Assembly (NCBI GenBank): GCA_963782185.1
Contig: CAWAJB010000003.1
Span: 432,744-496,743 of the forward strand
DNA from: RYN-230 sp963782185
Lineage (GTDB): Bacteria; Actinomycetota; Actinomycetes; Streptosporangiales; Streptosporangiaceae
Reading direction: 5' to 3'
Length of the DNA stretch: 64,000 bases
A program made the translations under genes and the position numbers. Numbering within the stretch: the stretch's first letter is position 1; each line of letters opens with the position of its first letter. A model generated the notes under the pieces. It had not been told where the DNA came from. It saw only the letters and a program-made list of their open reading frames with translations, and did not search any database. This document shows positions 32,204 through 41,132 of this stretch, piece by piece.

Positions 32204-33840
32204 TGCCCAGCAGTCGTTACGCGGCGCCACACCAGCCAGCCGATGCCGCCCAGGACCGCCAGGCCGGCGACGACGATGCCCGCGACCGCGCCGCCGGACA
32301 GGCCTCCTGCGGGTGCGGCGCCCCCTCCCCGGACGAGGTCCGTGGCGGGCGCCGACGGGCCCGTGCTGACTGGTCCGGTGCCGGACGCGGCGGGACTGGC
32401 CGGGCTGCTCCCGGAATGGCCGATCCGGAACGCCACCACCCGGTTCCCGGCCGGGGCCAGCAGGAGACCGGCTCCCACGCTGGGGGTCGGGAAGTGGTTC
32501 GCCCCGGTACCGATGGGAGCCTGCCGCCGGACGTGCCCGGTCCCCGGATCGAGGCCGTACAGCCAGCCGCCCTGGCTGATCGTCCAGACCAGGCCCCCGG
32601 CCACGATCGGCGGGCCGCCGCCGGTCTGGGAATTCCACAGCAGCCGCAACCCCGGCGGGGACGCGGTCACCCCGACCGCGACGATCCCGGCCACGCAGGG
32701 CAGGTACACGGTGCGGCCGGTCACCGCGGTACCCCCGAAGATGTTCGCGGCGCACACCGGCGCGGCCGTGGCCAGTTGCCCGCCGATGCCGCCGAGATGG
32801 GCGCCGTCCAGCAGGTAGGGGATCGCGGACTTCCCGGCGATCAGCACCTGGCCGCCGGGCAGCAGCGCGGGCTCGGCGGACAGGTCCAGGTCATGTGCGT
32901 TGTCTGAGGCCCAGCTGGCCGGCGCGAAGTACTGCAGCAGCTTCATCGAGGGGGTCAGGTCGAGCGCGGAATCGCTGTCGTCGTAGCCGCGTGAGGCCTG
33001 GTACACCGACCCGTTGCCGACGCTGACCCAGACGTGGCCGGCGGTGTCAACGGCCGGGGCGCCGCCGCCCATCCAGACCGCGCCCTGCGACTGGCCGGGC
33101 TTGCCGTCCACGGTGAACATGGCGGGTGTCCCGCCGGTCACCGGGACGGATACCACCCGCCCGCGGTAGGTGGCGCAGTCCCCGTCGTTGCCGCCGAAGC
33201 CGAACACCACCCGGCCGCCGGCCAGGTTCAGCCCGGTGCGCTGGAGCAGCGCCGCGGTGTCCGCGCCGGGCGGATCCACGTCCCGGGTCATCTCGACCCG
33301 GCCGGTCGCCGTGCTCAGGCCGGCCAGTACGTGGGCCGGATGGCCCCCGGCCTCCTCGTCGGCCACCACGAAGATCTCGCGGCGGGCCGCGTCGATGACC
33401 GGGGTGCCGGTGATCCCCACCGTGGGCGTGATGTCACCGCACGGCAGCGAGCTGGCGGGCACCGGGGTGGCCAGGTGCCTCGACCAGGCCACCTTCCCGG
33501 TGCCCGCGGACAGCGCGTACACCGTGTCGTTCTCGGTGGCCACGTAGATCCGGCCCGCGGACACCAGCGGCTCGCCGTAGATCTGCCCGTCCAGCGCGGG
33601 CGTGGCCCACGCCGGGGCCGTGGTGTCCACCGTGCCCGGGGCCGTGGCCACGCCGTGGCCGGCCGGGTCGCCGTGGTACACCGTCCAGGAGCTGGGGCTG
33701 GGGGAGGAGCTGGCGCGGGCCGAGGCGGGGACGGCGGTACCGGCCGCGTCGGCCGTCCCGCCCGCGGTCATCCACAGCGCGGCGGCCAGGCCGGTGAGCC
33801 AACCGGCCGTTCGCACCGCCTGGCTGCTGAGCATCGTCAC
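32200..33840 (-). CDS. Secreted, membrane-tethered PQQ-type beta-propeller protein
   Basis: 546 residues. N-terminal signal (GWLTGLAAALWMTAGGTADA), a Ser/Pro linker, then PQQ-like propeller blades such as GQIYGEPLVSAGRIYVATEN, DTVYALSAGTGKVAWSRHLA, GDITPTVGITGTPVIDAARR and YLPCVAGIVAVGV, and a C-terminal TM (AGIVVAGLAVLGGIGWLVWR) with a short basic tail. Such extracellular propellers are usually binding scaffolds; no PQQ-dehydrogenase catalytic motif is evident. Its stop lies within the PadR operator arm, so transcription from here runs into the padR promoter. Confidence 0.78.
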   Translation of the reverse strand: MTMLSSQAVRTAGWLTGLAAALWMTAGGTADAAGTAVPASARASSSPSPSSWTVYHGDPAGHGVATAPGTVDTTAPAWATPALDGQIYGEPLVSAGRIYVATENDTVYALSAGTGKVAWSRHLATPVPASSLPCGDITPTVGITGTPVIDAARREIFVVADEEAGGHPAHVLAGLSTATGRVEMTRDVDPPGADTAALLQRTGLNLAGGRVVFGFGGNDGDCATYRGRVVSVPVTGGTPAMFTVDGKPGQSQGAVWMGGGAPAVDTAGHVWVSVGNGSVYQASRGYDDSDSALDLTPSMKLLQYFAPASWASDNAHDLDLSAEPALLPGGQVLIAGKSAIPYLLDGAHLGGIGGQLATAAPVCAANIFGGTAVTGRTVYLPCVAGIVAVGVTASPPGLRLLWNSQTGGGPPIVAGGLVWTISQGGWLYGLDPGTGHVRRQAPIGTGANHFPTPSVGAGLLLAPAGNRVVAFRIGHSGSSPASPAASGTGPVSTGPSAPATDLVRGGGAAPAGGLSGGAVAGIVVAGLAVLGGIGWLVWRRVTTAGH

Positions 33841-33863
33841 AGACTAGCCATGGCCGGGCGTAC

Positions 33864-35831
33864 TCAGCCGGGCGCGGCGGAGCCTTCGCCGGAGTGACAG
33901 CCGGAGTTGCTGTCCGGCGGCACGTCAAGGGCAGGATTACGGTCAAAGAACCCGAACGGCTTGAGCCAGAACGACACCGTGTCCACCGGCATGATCGGCC
34001 AGTCCTCAGGCCGGGTGATGTGGTGGATGCCGAACACGTACCACAGCACGACGTCGGTGTCCTCGATCGTGCGGTTCTGCGCGGTCCAGACGGGCAGCCC
34101 GGAATCCGCTGCGCTCTGGGTGGGGAAGTCGCCGCACGGCCAGCGCTCGTCCGGGTGGTAAGGCGTGACCCAGAGCGTGTGCTCGATCACCCTGGCGCGC
34201 CGCAGCACCGCGGACGAGCGGTCCAGCAGCGACGGGAAGCATCCGCCGGGCACCAGCTTGTACCCGGCCGGGGTTCCGAGTGAGTTCGAGGTGTGCCCGC
34301 TCACCACTTTCCAGCCGCGCTGGGTCTGCCAGTCGTAGTCCTGCTTGCCCTCCGCCTCGGTGCGCAGCGGCGTCTGGCGGAGCACCAGCCCGAGCCGGTA
34401 CGGGTCGTCCGCCAGTGGCCGGTCCGCGGAAGCGCTGGCCGGCTCCGAATCGACCGCGTACACGGTGTTGGCCCGCCCGTCCACGTCGAGGTCCAGCCGG
34501 GCCACGATGAAGTGCTGGTGGAACGGCGCGTAGGTGCGCTCGTCGACCACCGTGCCGTACGGAGGCTGCTGGCCCTCCGGGAAACTGGACGTGACCATGA
34601 TCCCGGTCGCGCGGACCTCGCACTCGATGTTCCCGTCCTGGTAGAAGCGCCAGTACACGAGGTACTCGTAATTCGCCACCGTGACGTGGAAGGACACCAC
34701 GAGCCGCCGCGCCCGGCGGACCTCCGGGCCGAAGTCGTGGTCCACGTGCTTCCACAGCACGCCGTTGTCCTCTTCGTGGATGCAGATGGCGTGCGGGATA
34801 CGGCGCGGCTCGCCCGCCGAGTCGTGGACCACCGCGTCCACGTAGGTGATCTCGCCCAGGCAGTCACAGCCCCGCTCCAGTGAGGTGGTCATGAAGCCGA
34901 GACCCCACTCGCCGATGTCGAACGCGGTCCGCCGGAAATGGTCGGGGGTCGGATCCCGGTAGGGCACCACCATCTCCGCGAACGAGAGCCGGTGCGCGAC
35001 CGGCCGCAGCCGCCCGGCGTCACGGAACCCGACCGTGTGCAGGACCAGGCCTTCCCGGTAGTTGAAACCGAGCCGCAGCTCCCAGTTCTGCCACCGCAGC
35101 AGGTTCCCGTCCAGGCGGAACGAGACACCCTCCGGCTGGGTGATCTCCAGCGGGGCCACCTCGCGCAGCGGCACCGGGATCAGCTTGGGCAGGTACTCGC
35201 CCATCACCTGCGGCAGCGCCTCCCCGTGGCTGGAACTGCCGTCGATCTCCAGCACCACCATCCGGTTCAGGTCCACGACCGGGTGCAGCCCGCTGAGGTG
35301 GTGCGCGTAGGGGTTGCCCTGCTCACTGCCGCGGTACCAGACGTCCGCCCAGCCCAGCCGGAGGCCACGGTAGCGTGGCGGTACCAGGTCCGCGCCGAAG
35401 GCCCACAGATCCGTCAGGATGCGAGAACGATCGGTGATGCCGCGCCGGGCGAGTGCTGCCGCCAGCGCCGGGTCGCCGCGCAGCATCTCGTCGCACTCGT
35501 GCCACTCATCCAGGGTGATGTTGGGCTGCTGGCCCTCGGGAAGCGGCTCCCAGGCGGCGACGGCGCCGGTGTCCAGCGACACCACGGCGCGGTAGGCATG
35601 GCCGTCGTCCCGGTTCCAGCACACCACCAGCGCTTCGCGGGCCGGCACCTCGCCAGGCCCGGCGCTCAGGGCGTCCTTGGAGGGCTCGCGCAGCTCGATG
35701 GAGGCGATCCGCCAGTGCGCCCCGACGCCCCGGTCCCGCCGCAGCGCGGCGGCGGCCTGCTGGAACTCCCCGGCACTGAGCGGGTCGAGCGGGTGCCGTG
35801 CCTGCCCGGGCTGCTCCTCGGTGCCCACCAT
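33864..35831 (-). CDS. Copper-containing primary-amine oxidase (AGAO-like)
   Basis: 655 residues. Oxidises primary amines (phenylethylamine, tyramine or histamine type) to aldehydes with release of ammonia and hydrogen peroxide. Topaquinone precursor Tyr388 lies in FHVTVANYEYLVYWRFYQDG (consensus N-Y-D/E). Asp305 in TAFDIGEWGLGF is the expected catalytic base. Copper ligands are the two His of PFHQHFIVARLDLDVDG and one in IHHITRPEDWPIMPVDTVSF. The closest resemblance is to actinobacterial phenylethylamine/histamine oxidases. No signal peptide, so cytosolic. ATG 35831 has GGAGG upstream. It follows the propeller gene's promoter side; no aldehyde dehydrogenase is adjacent. Confidence 0.93.
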   Translation of the reverse strand: MVGTEEQPGQARHPLDPLSAGEFQQAAAALRRDRGVGAHWRIASIELREPSKDALSAGPGEVPAREALVVCWNRDDGHAYRAVVSLDTGAVAAWEPLPEGQQPNITLDEWHECDEMLRGDPALAAALARRGITDRSRILTDLWAFGADLVPPRYRGLRLGWADVWYRGSEQGNPYAHHLSGLHPVVDLNRMVVLEIDGSSSHGEALPQVMGEYLPKLIPVPLREVAPLEITQPEGVSFRLDGNLLRWQNWELRLGFNYREGLVLHTVGFRDAGRLRPVAHRLSFAEMVVPYRDPTPDHFRRTAFDIGEWGLGFMTTSLERGCDCLGEITYVDAVVHDSAGEPRRIPHAICIHEEDNGVLWKHVDHDFGPEVRRARRLVVSFHVTVANYEYLVYWRFYQDGNIECEVRATGIMVTSSFPEGQQPPYGTVVDERTYAPFHQHFIVARLDLDVDGRANTVYAVDSEPASASADRPLADDPYRLGLVLRQTPLRTEAEGKQDYDWQTQRGWKVVSGHTSNSLGTPAGYKLVPGGCFPSLLDRSSAVLRRARVIEHTLWVTPYHPDERWPCGDFPTQSAADSGLPVWTAQNRTIEDTDVVLWYVFGIHHITRPEDWPIMPVDTVSFWLKPFGFFDRNPALDVPPDSNSGCHSGEGSAAPG

Positions 35832-35922
35832 CCGCCTCCATGTGTGCGCTCAGCCATGCCGGCCCGGTCCCGTAACGTGATTACCCTCCGGGTCGCCTCT
35901 TGATCCAGTTTCAGGAGACTCC

Positions 35923-35994
35923 GTTGACCGGAAACCAGCCGGGCCGGTCGGGTTCGACCTGGACCTGACCCTGATCGACTCCCAGCCTTGTTAG
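35923..35994 (+). pseudogene. HAD hydrolase N-terminal fragment
   Basis: The frame reads KPAGPVGFDLDLTLIDSQPC and stops. FDLDLTLIDS is motif I (DxDxT/V) of haloacid-dehalogenase phosphatases. Nothing after the first 20 or so residues of the domain remains. Confidence 0.6.
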
Positions 35995-36046
35995 GCCGCC
36001 CTCCGCACGGGCTAACCGGGGAGTACTGGGCTGTAGCCTGTCCGGC

Positions 36047-36800
36047 GTGCTGGAACAGGTGAGCGTCACCCGGTATGTGACCCCGCTGCGGGAAGGGGGA
36101 TCGCTGCCTGCCCTGGTCGAGGCCGACAACCTCGGCACCTACGTGCTCAAGTTCCGTGGCGCCGGCCAGGGCCCGAAAGCGCTCGTGGCGGAGATCGTCG
36201 GCGGCGAACTCGCCCGGCGCCTCGGCCTGCGCACCCCGGACCTGGTGCTCGCCTGCCTGGACCCGCGGATCGCCGCCACCGAGCCCGACCCGGAGATCCA
36301 GGACCTGCTCCGGGCCAGTGAAGGGCTCAACGTCGGGGTTGACTTCCTGCCCGGGTCGGCCGGCTTCGATCCCGCCGGCTGGCCAGTGGACGCGGAGTTC
36401 GCCAGCAGCGTGCTGTGGCTCGACGCGCTGATCCAGAACGTCAACCGGACCTGGCGTAACCCGAACCTGCTGGTCTGGCACCGTGACGTCTGGCTGATCG
36501 ATCACGGCTCGGCGCTGTTCTTCCAGCACAACTGGGCCACCGCCCGCCCGCTGGCGCCGTTCGACGCGCGGGATCATGTGCTGCGCCCGGCCGCGACCCG
36601 GCTTCCCGCCGCGCACCAGGCCCTGGCCCCGCGGATCACGCCCGGGCTGCTGGACGAGGTGCTTGACCTGGTGCCCGCCGCGTGGTTCGGTGACGGGCGG
36701 CCCGCGCAGCACGATCGTGCAGCCCGGGCCGGTGCACAGCGGCCTGACCGCCGACCCCGAGGCCGAACTGGGCCGGCTCTTCGACGACCTGGTCCGCTGA
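36047..36800 (+). pseudogene. HipA-family kinase fused by deletion to a DUF3037 tail
   Basis: GTG 36047 opens a HipA-like frame: VTRYVTPLREGGSLPALVEA, TYVLKFRGAGQGPKALVAEI, GELARRLGLRTPDL, NVNRTWRNPNLLVWHRDVWL and IDHGSALFFQHNW (kinase-site N and D-H residues). At about 36695, after LDLVPAAWFGDG, the family is lost in this frame. In the +2 frame the sequence reads RSTIVQPGPVHSGLTADPEA and ELGRLFDDLVR with stop at 36798-36800, the conserved end of DUF3037 proteins, which normally are encoded directly after such HipA genes. A deletion removed the end of the kinase and most of DUF3037. The uncorrected frame runs to 36865. Confidence 0.72.
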
Positions 36801-36836
36801 CGGGGAAAGGTCGCAGCAGGCCGGTAGCCTGCGGTC

Positions 36837-37217
36837 ATGATCGATCACATGGGTGTCCAGGTCACTGACGTCGAGGCGTCGCTCGCGTTCTACCTTCGTG
36901 CTTTCGGGCCGATCGGGATGCGCGAGGCGATGCGCTTCCCGGCCGGCCCGTCCTTCGTCGTCGGCCTGGCCGGGCCGGAAGGGGTGCCGGAGTTCTGGCT
37001 CAGCCCCGCCCAGGGCACGGAGACGAGGGAACTGCACGTCGCGTTCCGTGCCCCCGGCCGTGACGCCGTGGATGCCGTGCACGAGGCCGCGGTCGCGGCG
37101 GGGGCCGAGGTGCTGCACACCCCCCGCGAGTGGCCCGAGTACCACCCGGGCTACTACGCCGTCTTCCTGCGCGATCCCGACGGCCACAACGTGGAGGCCG
37201 TGTACCACGGCGGCTGA
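36837..37217 (+). CDS. VOC-family (glyoxalase/bleomycin resistance-like) protein
   Basis: 126 residues. A single vicinal-oxygen-chelate unit pair: MIDHMGVQVTDVEASLAFYL at the start (metal His in DHMGV), ELHVAFRAPGRDAVDAVHEA (second His), and AVFLRDPDGHNVEAVYHG (DPDGHNVE with the metal Glu). These are metal-dependent lyases, dioxygenases or binding proteins for small toxic molecules; the substrate is not predictable. ATG 36837 is preceded by CCTGCGGTC, with no strong ribosome binding site. Confidence 0.85.
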   Translation: MIDHMGVQVTDVEASLAFYLRAFGPIGMREAMRFPAGPSFVVGLAGPEGVPEFWLSPAQGTETRELHVAFRAPGRDAVDAVHEAAVAAGAEVLHTPREWPEYHPGYYAVFLRDPDGHNVEAVYHGG

Positions 37218-37236
37218 GCCGGGGGCCGTTTCCTGG

Positions 37237-37373
37237 TCAGGGGAGCACGGTGAACGGCCGCATCATCTCGTTGTCCTCGTGCTCGACGATGTGGCTGTGG
37301 TGGACGTAGCTCTGCGGCCCGGTGACCGCCTTGGGCAGGTCGAACTTGGCCCGGATCGTGGTGAATGGCACTC
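37237..37373 (-). pseudogene. Multicopper oxidase C-terminal fragment with mutated copper site
   Basis: The minus strand encodes VPFTTIRAKFDLPKAVTGPQ then SYVHHSHIVEHEDNEMMRPF and TVLP, stop. This is the last copper-binding segment of CotA/bilirubin-oxidase-like multicopper oxidases, normally H-C-H-I-x-E-H-E-D. Here the type-1 copper Cys is Ser (HSH). Everything N-terminal is gone. Confidence 0.7.
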
Positions 37374-37463
37374 AGTCCCGGGCGCCGCTGCCGCGCTCGC
37401 CGCGAGAAGCAATGGTGTGATGGGGTAGAACGCGGCCAGAGTGGCCGCGGGAAGGGACAGGTC

Positions 37464-38396
37464 ATGCGGATCGCCGATGATGTCACCAGGCTGACGGGAA
37501 ATACGCCGCTGGTCCGGCTGCAGCGCGTGACCGACGGGGCCGCGGCGCAGGTGGCGGCGAAGCTGGAGTTCTACAACCCAGCCAGCAGCGTCAAGGACCG
37601 CATCGGCGTGGCCATGATCGACGCCGCCGAGCGTGACGGGCTGATCGGGCCGGACACCATCGTCCTGGAACCGACCAGCGGGAACACCGGCATCGCGCTG
37701 GCCATGGTGTGCGCCGCCCGTGGTTACCGCTGCATGCTGACCATGCCGGAGACGATGAGCCGGGAGCGACGCCAGCTGCTCCGCGCGCTCGGTGCTGACC
37801 TGCTGCTCACCCCCGGTCCGGAGGGCATGCCCGGCGCCATCGCCAAGGCCGAGGAACTGGCCAAGGGCGACCAGCGGTACTTCATGCCGCAGCAGTTCGA
37901 GAACCCGGCCAACCCCGCGATCCACCGGGCCACCACCGCGGAGGAGGTCTGGCGGGACACCGATGGGGCCGTGGACATCTTCGTGGCCGGAGTCGGCACC
38001 GGCGGGACCATCACCGGCGTGGGCGAGGTGATCAAGGAGCGCAAGCCGTCGGTGCGGATGATCGCGGTTGAGCCGGCCGCGTCGCCCGTGCTGTCCGGTG
38101 GCCCCAAGGGGCCGCACCCGATCCAGGGCATCGGGGCCGGGTTCGTCCCGGACGTCCTGGACACCGGCGTGATCGACGAGATCGTCACCGTGGCCAACGA
38201 CGACGCGATGGACATGGCCCGGCGGCTGGCCCGCGAAGAGGGGCTGCTGGTCGGCATCTCGTCGGGCGCGGCGGTGTGGGCCGCGGTCCAGGTCGCGCGC
38301 CGCCCGGAGAACGCCGGCCAGCTCATCGTGGTCGTGGTCCCCGACTTCGGTGAGCGCTATCTGAGCACCCCGCTGTTCGCGGACCTGGACGACTGA
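37464..38396 (+). CDS. cysK: Cysteine synthase A (O-acetylserine sulfhydrylase)
   Basis: 310 residues, PLP fold-type II. MRIADDVTRLTGNTPLVRLQ leads to the PLP lysine in NPASSVKDRIGVAMI, the substrate loop PTSGNTGIALAMVC, the phosphate clamp GVGTGGTITGVGEVIKERKP and C-terminal GISSGAAVWAAVQVA. It condenses O-acetylserine with sulfide to cysteine in the cytosol. ATG 37464 follows GGGAAGGGACAG. The stop is 2 bases before cysE, so the two enzymes of the pathway are co-expressed and can form the cysteine synthase complex, with the CysE C-terminus (ending in Ile here) as the usual anchor. Confidence 0.95.
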   Translation: MRIADDVTRLTGNTPLVRLQRVTDGAAAQVAAKLEFYNPASSVKDRIGVAMIDAAERDGLIGPDTIVLEPTSGNTGIALAMVCAARGYRCMLTMPETMSRERRQLLRALGADLLLTPGPEGMPGAIAKAEELAKGDQRYFMPQQFENPANPAIHRATTAEEVWRDTDGAVDIFVAGVGTGGTITGVGEVIKERKPSVRMIAVEPAASPVLSGGPKGPHPIQGIGAGFVPDVLDTGVIDEIVTVANDDAMDMARRLAREEGLLVGISSGAAVWAAVQVARRPENAGQLIVVVVPDFGERYLSTPLFADLDD

Positions 38397-38398
38397 CG

Positions 38399-39121
38399 AT
38401 GCTCGCCGCCCTGCGCGCGGACCTGCGGGCGGCCAGGGAGCGTGATCCGGCCGCGCGCAGCACCGTGGAACTCGTGCTCTGCTATCCGGGCGTGCACGCC
38501 ATCTGGGGACACCGGGTCAGCAACTGGCTGTGGCGGCACGGCCGGACGCTGACGGCCCGGATCTGCTCCGCGTTCACCCAGCGGCTCACCGGCGTGGACA
38601 TTCACCCGGCCGCGGTCCTCGGCCCCGGCCTGTTCATCGACCACGCGGTCGGCGTGGTGATCGGCGAGACCGCGGAGGTCGGGGCGGACGTCACCATCTA
38701 TCACGGGGTCACGCTCGGCGGCACCAGCCTGGAGCGCGGCAAGCGCCATCCCACGGTCGGGGACCGGGTGACGATCGGGGCCGGCGCCAAGGTGCTGGGC
38801 CCGATCACGATCGGGCCCGGCAGCCGGATCGGCGCGAACGCCGTCGTGGTCAGGCCGGTGCCACCGGACTCGGTCGTGGTCGGCGTGCCCGGTCAGGTGA
38901 TCATGCGCAAGCACGCCCGGGCCGTGACCGCGCCCGCGGATCTCGACAACGCCGTGCTGCCCGATGTTGTGGGCGTCAGCCTGCGCACGCTGCACGACCG
39001 GATCGATGAACTCGAGGCCCGGCTGGACGGCACCCGGCCACCGCACCCGGTGGGGCCGCGCCCGGCGAGCCCGCGCGAGGCGGGCACCGAGGTCTGGTAC
39101 GAGCAGGACTTCTCGATCTGA
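38399..39121 (+). CDS. cysE: Serine O-acetyltransferase
   Basis: 240 residues. The N-terminal helical part (LAALRADLRAARERDPAARS, YPGVHAIWGHRVSNWLW) precedes a left-handed beta-helix with hexapeptide repeats: VDIHPAAVLGPGLFIDHAVG, VVIGETAEVGADVTIYHGVT, LGGTSLERGKRHPTVGDRVT and ITIGPGSRIGANAVVVRPVP. Catalytic His residues are in IDHAVG and YHGVTLG. It makes O-acetylserine from serine and acetyl-CoA for CysK. The C-terminus is extended by about 40 residues beyond the helix but still ends in DFSI; a terminal Ile is the residue used to dock CysE into CysK. Confidence 0.95.
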   Translation: MLAALRADLRAARERDPAARSTVELVLCYPGVHAIWGHRVSNWLWRHGRTLTARICSAFTQRLTGVDIHPAAVLGPGLFIDHAVGVVIGETAEVGADVTIYHGVTLGGTSLERGKRHPTVGDRVTIGAGAKVLGPITIGPGSRIGANAVVVRPVPPDSVVVGVPGQVIMRKHARAVTAPADLDNAVLPDVVGVSLRTLHDRIDELEARLDGTRPPHPVGPRPASPREAGTEVWYEQDFSI

Positions 39122-39214
39122 CCGAGGTCAGGCGCCGCGCCGCCGCCACCGCTCGCTACGGCCATTGATCCAGAGCAGCTTGGAGTGACGCAGATGGCGC
39201 CCCCAGCAGGTAAC

Positions 39215-39628
39215 TCGGGCGGTCGTCATTCTGTGGTGTTGGAAGACGATGATCATGAAGTGCCGGGCCGGCCTTTTCCCTTGGTATTGGCGGCGATGAC
39301 CGTGACTGAGTAATGGCCGCTGCTGCCGGTGGCGGGGGTGATCGCGATGGCCTGGGGGCCATCACCAGTGGTGATCGGCGGCCCGGCGGGTGTTGGTGGC
39401 GGTCGCGATCGGGGTCACTGTTCCCCAGCCATCGTTGGCGGCGTAGGCGGTGACCGGGCTTCCCGGCCACGCCGGCGAGCCGGGCGACCCCGCCATCCGG
39501 GCCGCGTAGGCCGCGGCGTGTGGCGCGGGCACCACTGAACCCAGCCCGCCGACCAGCAAGACCAGCATCGCTGGCATGACCAGCCATCGCCTCACTGCCC
39601 GCTGTGCCGTTATTGTCCCCGCTGGCAT
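39215..39628 (-). pseudogene. Collapsed paralogue of the YVTN-propeller protein
   Basis: From ATG 39628 a signal peptide (WLVMPAMLVLLVGGLGSVVP, APHAAA) and one blade start (AYAANDGWGTVTPIATATNT) closely match the gene at 49666-51402. The frame then shifts: corrected, it continues ITTGDGPQAIAITPATGSSG and HYSVTVIAANTKGKGR, the very end of the long gene. All middle blades and the first Ig-like domain are deleted, and a second frameshift precedes a trace of the FMIIVFQ end near 39240. Confidence 0.7.
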
Positions 39629-39694
39629 GGATTCACATCCTCTCGCTGTCGGCCCAGCGACCGCACAAGACTAGATGCGCCAGCTCTTGGGACA

Positions 39695-39881
39695 TCCTGC
39701 TGGCCTGAGCAGGCCATCCGGCCCAGGCCAGATGGCCCGGCCAGCTACGGGCCCGGCACTAAAGGGCCTGGGTAAAAGTCCTCTAGAAAGACAGGCTGCA
39801 ATTCTCTGGCACACAGGCGGCGATTTCCTAATACTGGTAACAAAAGCACAAATAAACCAGTAAGAAATTAGGAGGTCCGAC
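39695..39881 (+). promoter_or_regulatory. Conserved 5' leader of secreted glycosidase, copy 1
   Basis: This 187-base segment is clearly related to 44949-45112 upstream of the paralogous glycosidase. Shared islands are CCTGCTGGCCTGAGC, GGTAAAAGTCCTC, GGCTGCAAT, CTCTGG, GGCGATTT and GGTAAGAAAT/ACCAGTAAGAAAT just before AGGAG. Ribosome binding site TTAGGAGG precedes ATG 39882. It may be a promoter plus structured leader or simply part of the duplicated unit. Confidence 0.5.
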
Positions 39882-41039
39882 ATGCATTCCACTGGAGAAT
39901 CATCGCCTGCAATCACCCCGGCCAACCATGGATCAGGGGCGGCACCCCATGGACCGCAATCACGGGGACACCCGTGGTTCCGCACGACCCGGGGGAAGGT
40001 GGTCGCCGTGGCGGCAGCCTTCCTCACTGTGGCGGGCACCACAACGCTGGTGCTGTCGTCAGGACCGGCCGGCGCGGCGGTCAACCAGTTCGGCGTGGCG
40101 GCGCCAGGCCTGGGCAGTGAGTCGGCCTCAGCCCAGGCGGCGGACCTCGCTGCCATGAAAGCAGCAGGTATCACCGCGGTCAGGCTGGACGTCAACTGGA
40201 ACTGGGTCCAGCCCGGCGGCCCGAATTCGTACAACTGGGGATGGCTGGATCAGGTAGTCGCGTCCTCGCGGGCCGCGGGGATGTCAGTGGACCTGATCGC
40301 GGAGGGCTGCCCGCAATGGGCGGCGGTGAGCGGCGCCCGGGCCCCTACAGCCCAGCCCGCCTCACCGGCCGCCTTCGGGCAGTTCGCAGGTGCGGTGGCT
40401 GCCCGGTATGCGCCAAAGGGCGTCCAGACGTTCGAGATCGGGAATGAGCCGAACAACGCGAATTTCTGGCAGCCCGCGCCGAATCCGGCTGCCTACACCG
40501 CGGATCTGATCGCCGCTTACAACGCCATCAAGAAGGTGGCCCCGTCGGCGGTCGTCCTGTCCGGTGGGCTCTCCCCGGCGACCGACAACGGCACCAACAT
40601 CAGCCCGATCATGTTCATGCAGGCCATGTACGCGCACGGAGCAAAGAACCACTTCGACGGCGTTGGCTTCCACCCCTACAGCTTCCCGGCGCTGCCGAAC
40701 ACCTACAAGTACTGGTCAGCTTGGTCTCAGATGAGCCAGACAAACCCGTCCATCCGCAGCGTGATGACAGCCAACGGCGACGGCAGCAAGAAGATCTACA
40801 TCACCGAGATCGGCGCGCCGACCGGCGGTCCGGTGGGAGTCAGCCAGGCTGCCCAGGCGGATGAGTTCACCCAGGCCATCGCGGCCGCGAAGACGACCAG
40901 CTGGATCGGCGCCATGTACTTCTACACGTGGCGGGACCGGGGGACGAACACCAGCGACTCGGAGGACTGGTTCGGCCTGCTCACCAACGCAGGCGTTCAA
41001 AAGCCGGCCTACACGGCGGTGAAGAACGCGATCGGTTAA
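39882..41039 (+). CDS. Secreted GH39-like glycoside hydrolase, copy 1
   Basis: 385 residues. A long N-terminal region (about 34 residues) precedes a Sec signal helix (VVAVAAAFLTVAGTTTLVLS) ending AGAAV. TIM-barrel glycosidase: FGVAAPGLGSESASAQAADL, AAGITAVRLDVNWNWVQPGG, acid/base Glu189 in TFEIGNEPNNANFW (canonical N-E), and nucleophile Glu309 in IYITEIGAPTGG. This resembles GH39/PslG-like exopolysaccharide hydrolases often placed inside glycan export clusters. About 87% of residues appear identical to the copy at 45113. It ends with a good terminator. Likely trims or releases the polymer made by the neighbouring glycosyltransferases. Confidence 0.85.
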   Translation: MHSTGESSPAITPANHGSGAAPHGPQSRGHPWFRTTRGKVVAVAAAFLTVAGTTTLVLSSGPAGAAVNQFGVAAPGLGSESASAQAADLAAMKAAGITAVRLDVNWNWVQPGGPNSYNWGWLDQVVASSRAAGMSVDLIAEGCPQWAAVSGARAPTAQPASPAAFGQFAGAVAARYAPKGVQTFEIGNEPNNANFWQPAPNPAAYTADLIAAYNAIKKVAPSAVVLSGGLSPATDNGTNISPIMFMQAMYAHGAKNHFDGVGFHPYSFPALPNTYKYWSAWSQMSQTNPSIRSVMTANGDGSKKIYITEIGAPTGGPVGVSQAAQADEFTQAIAAAKTTSWIGAMYFYTWRDRGTNTSDSEDWFGLLTNAGVQKPAYTAVKNAIG

Positions 41040-41056
41040 CCAAGGGAGCGCACGAC

Positions 41057-41089
41057 AGCCCCGTCTCCGTGAGCCGCGGAGGCGGGGCT
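41057..41089 (+). terminator. Terminator of glycosidase copy 1
   Basis: AGCCCCGTCTCCG (41057-41069) pairs with CGGAGGCGGGGCT (41077-41089) with one wobble and a 7-base loop, followed by GACTCTTTCGG, 18 bases after the stop codon. Confidence 0.75.
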
Positions 41090-41132
41090 GACTCTTTCGG
41101 GGCGGTTCCGGCCGCGGAAATGGCAAGCTCAT

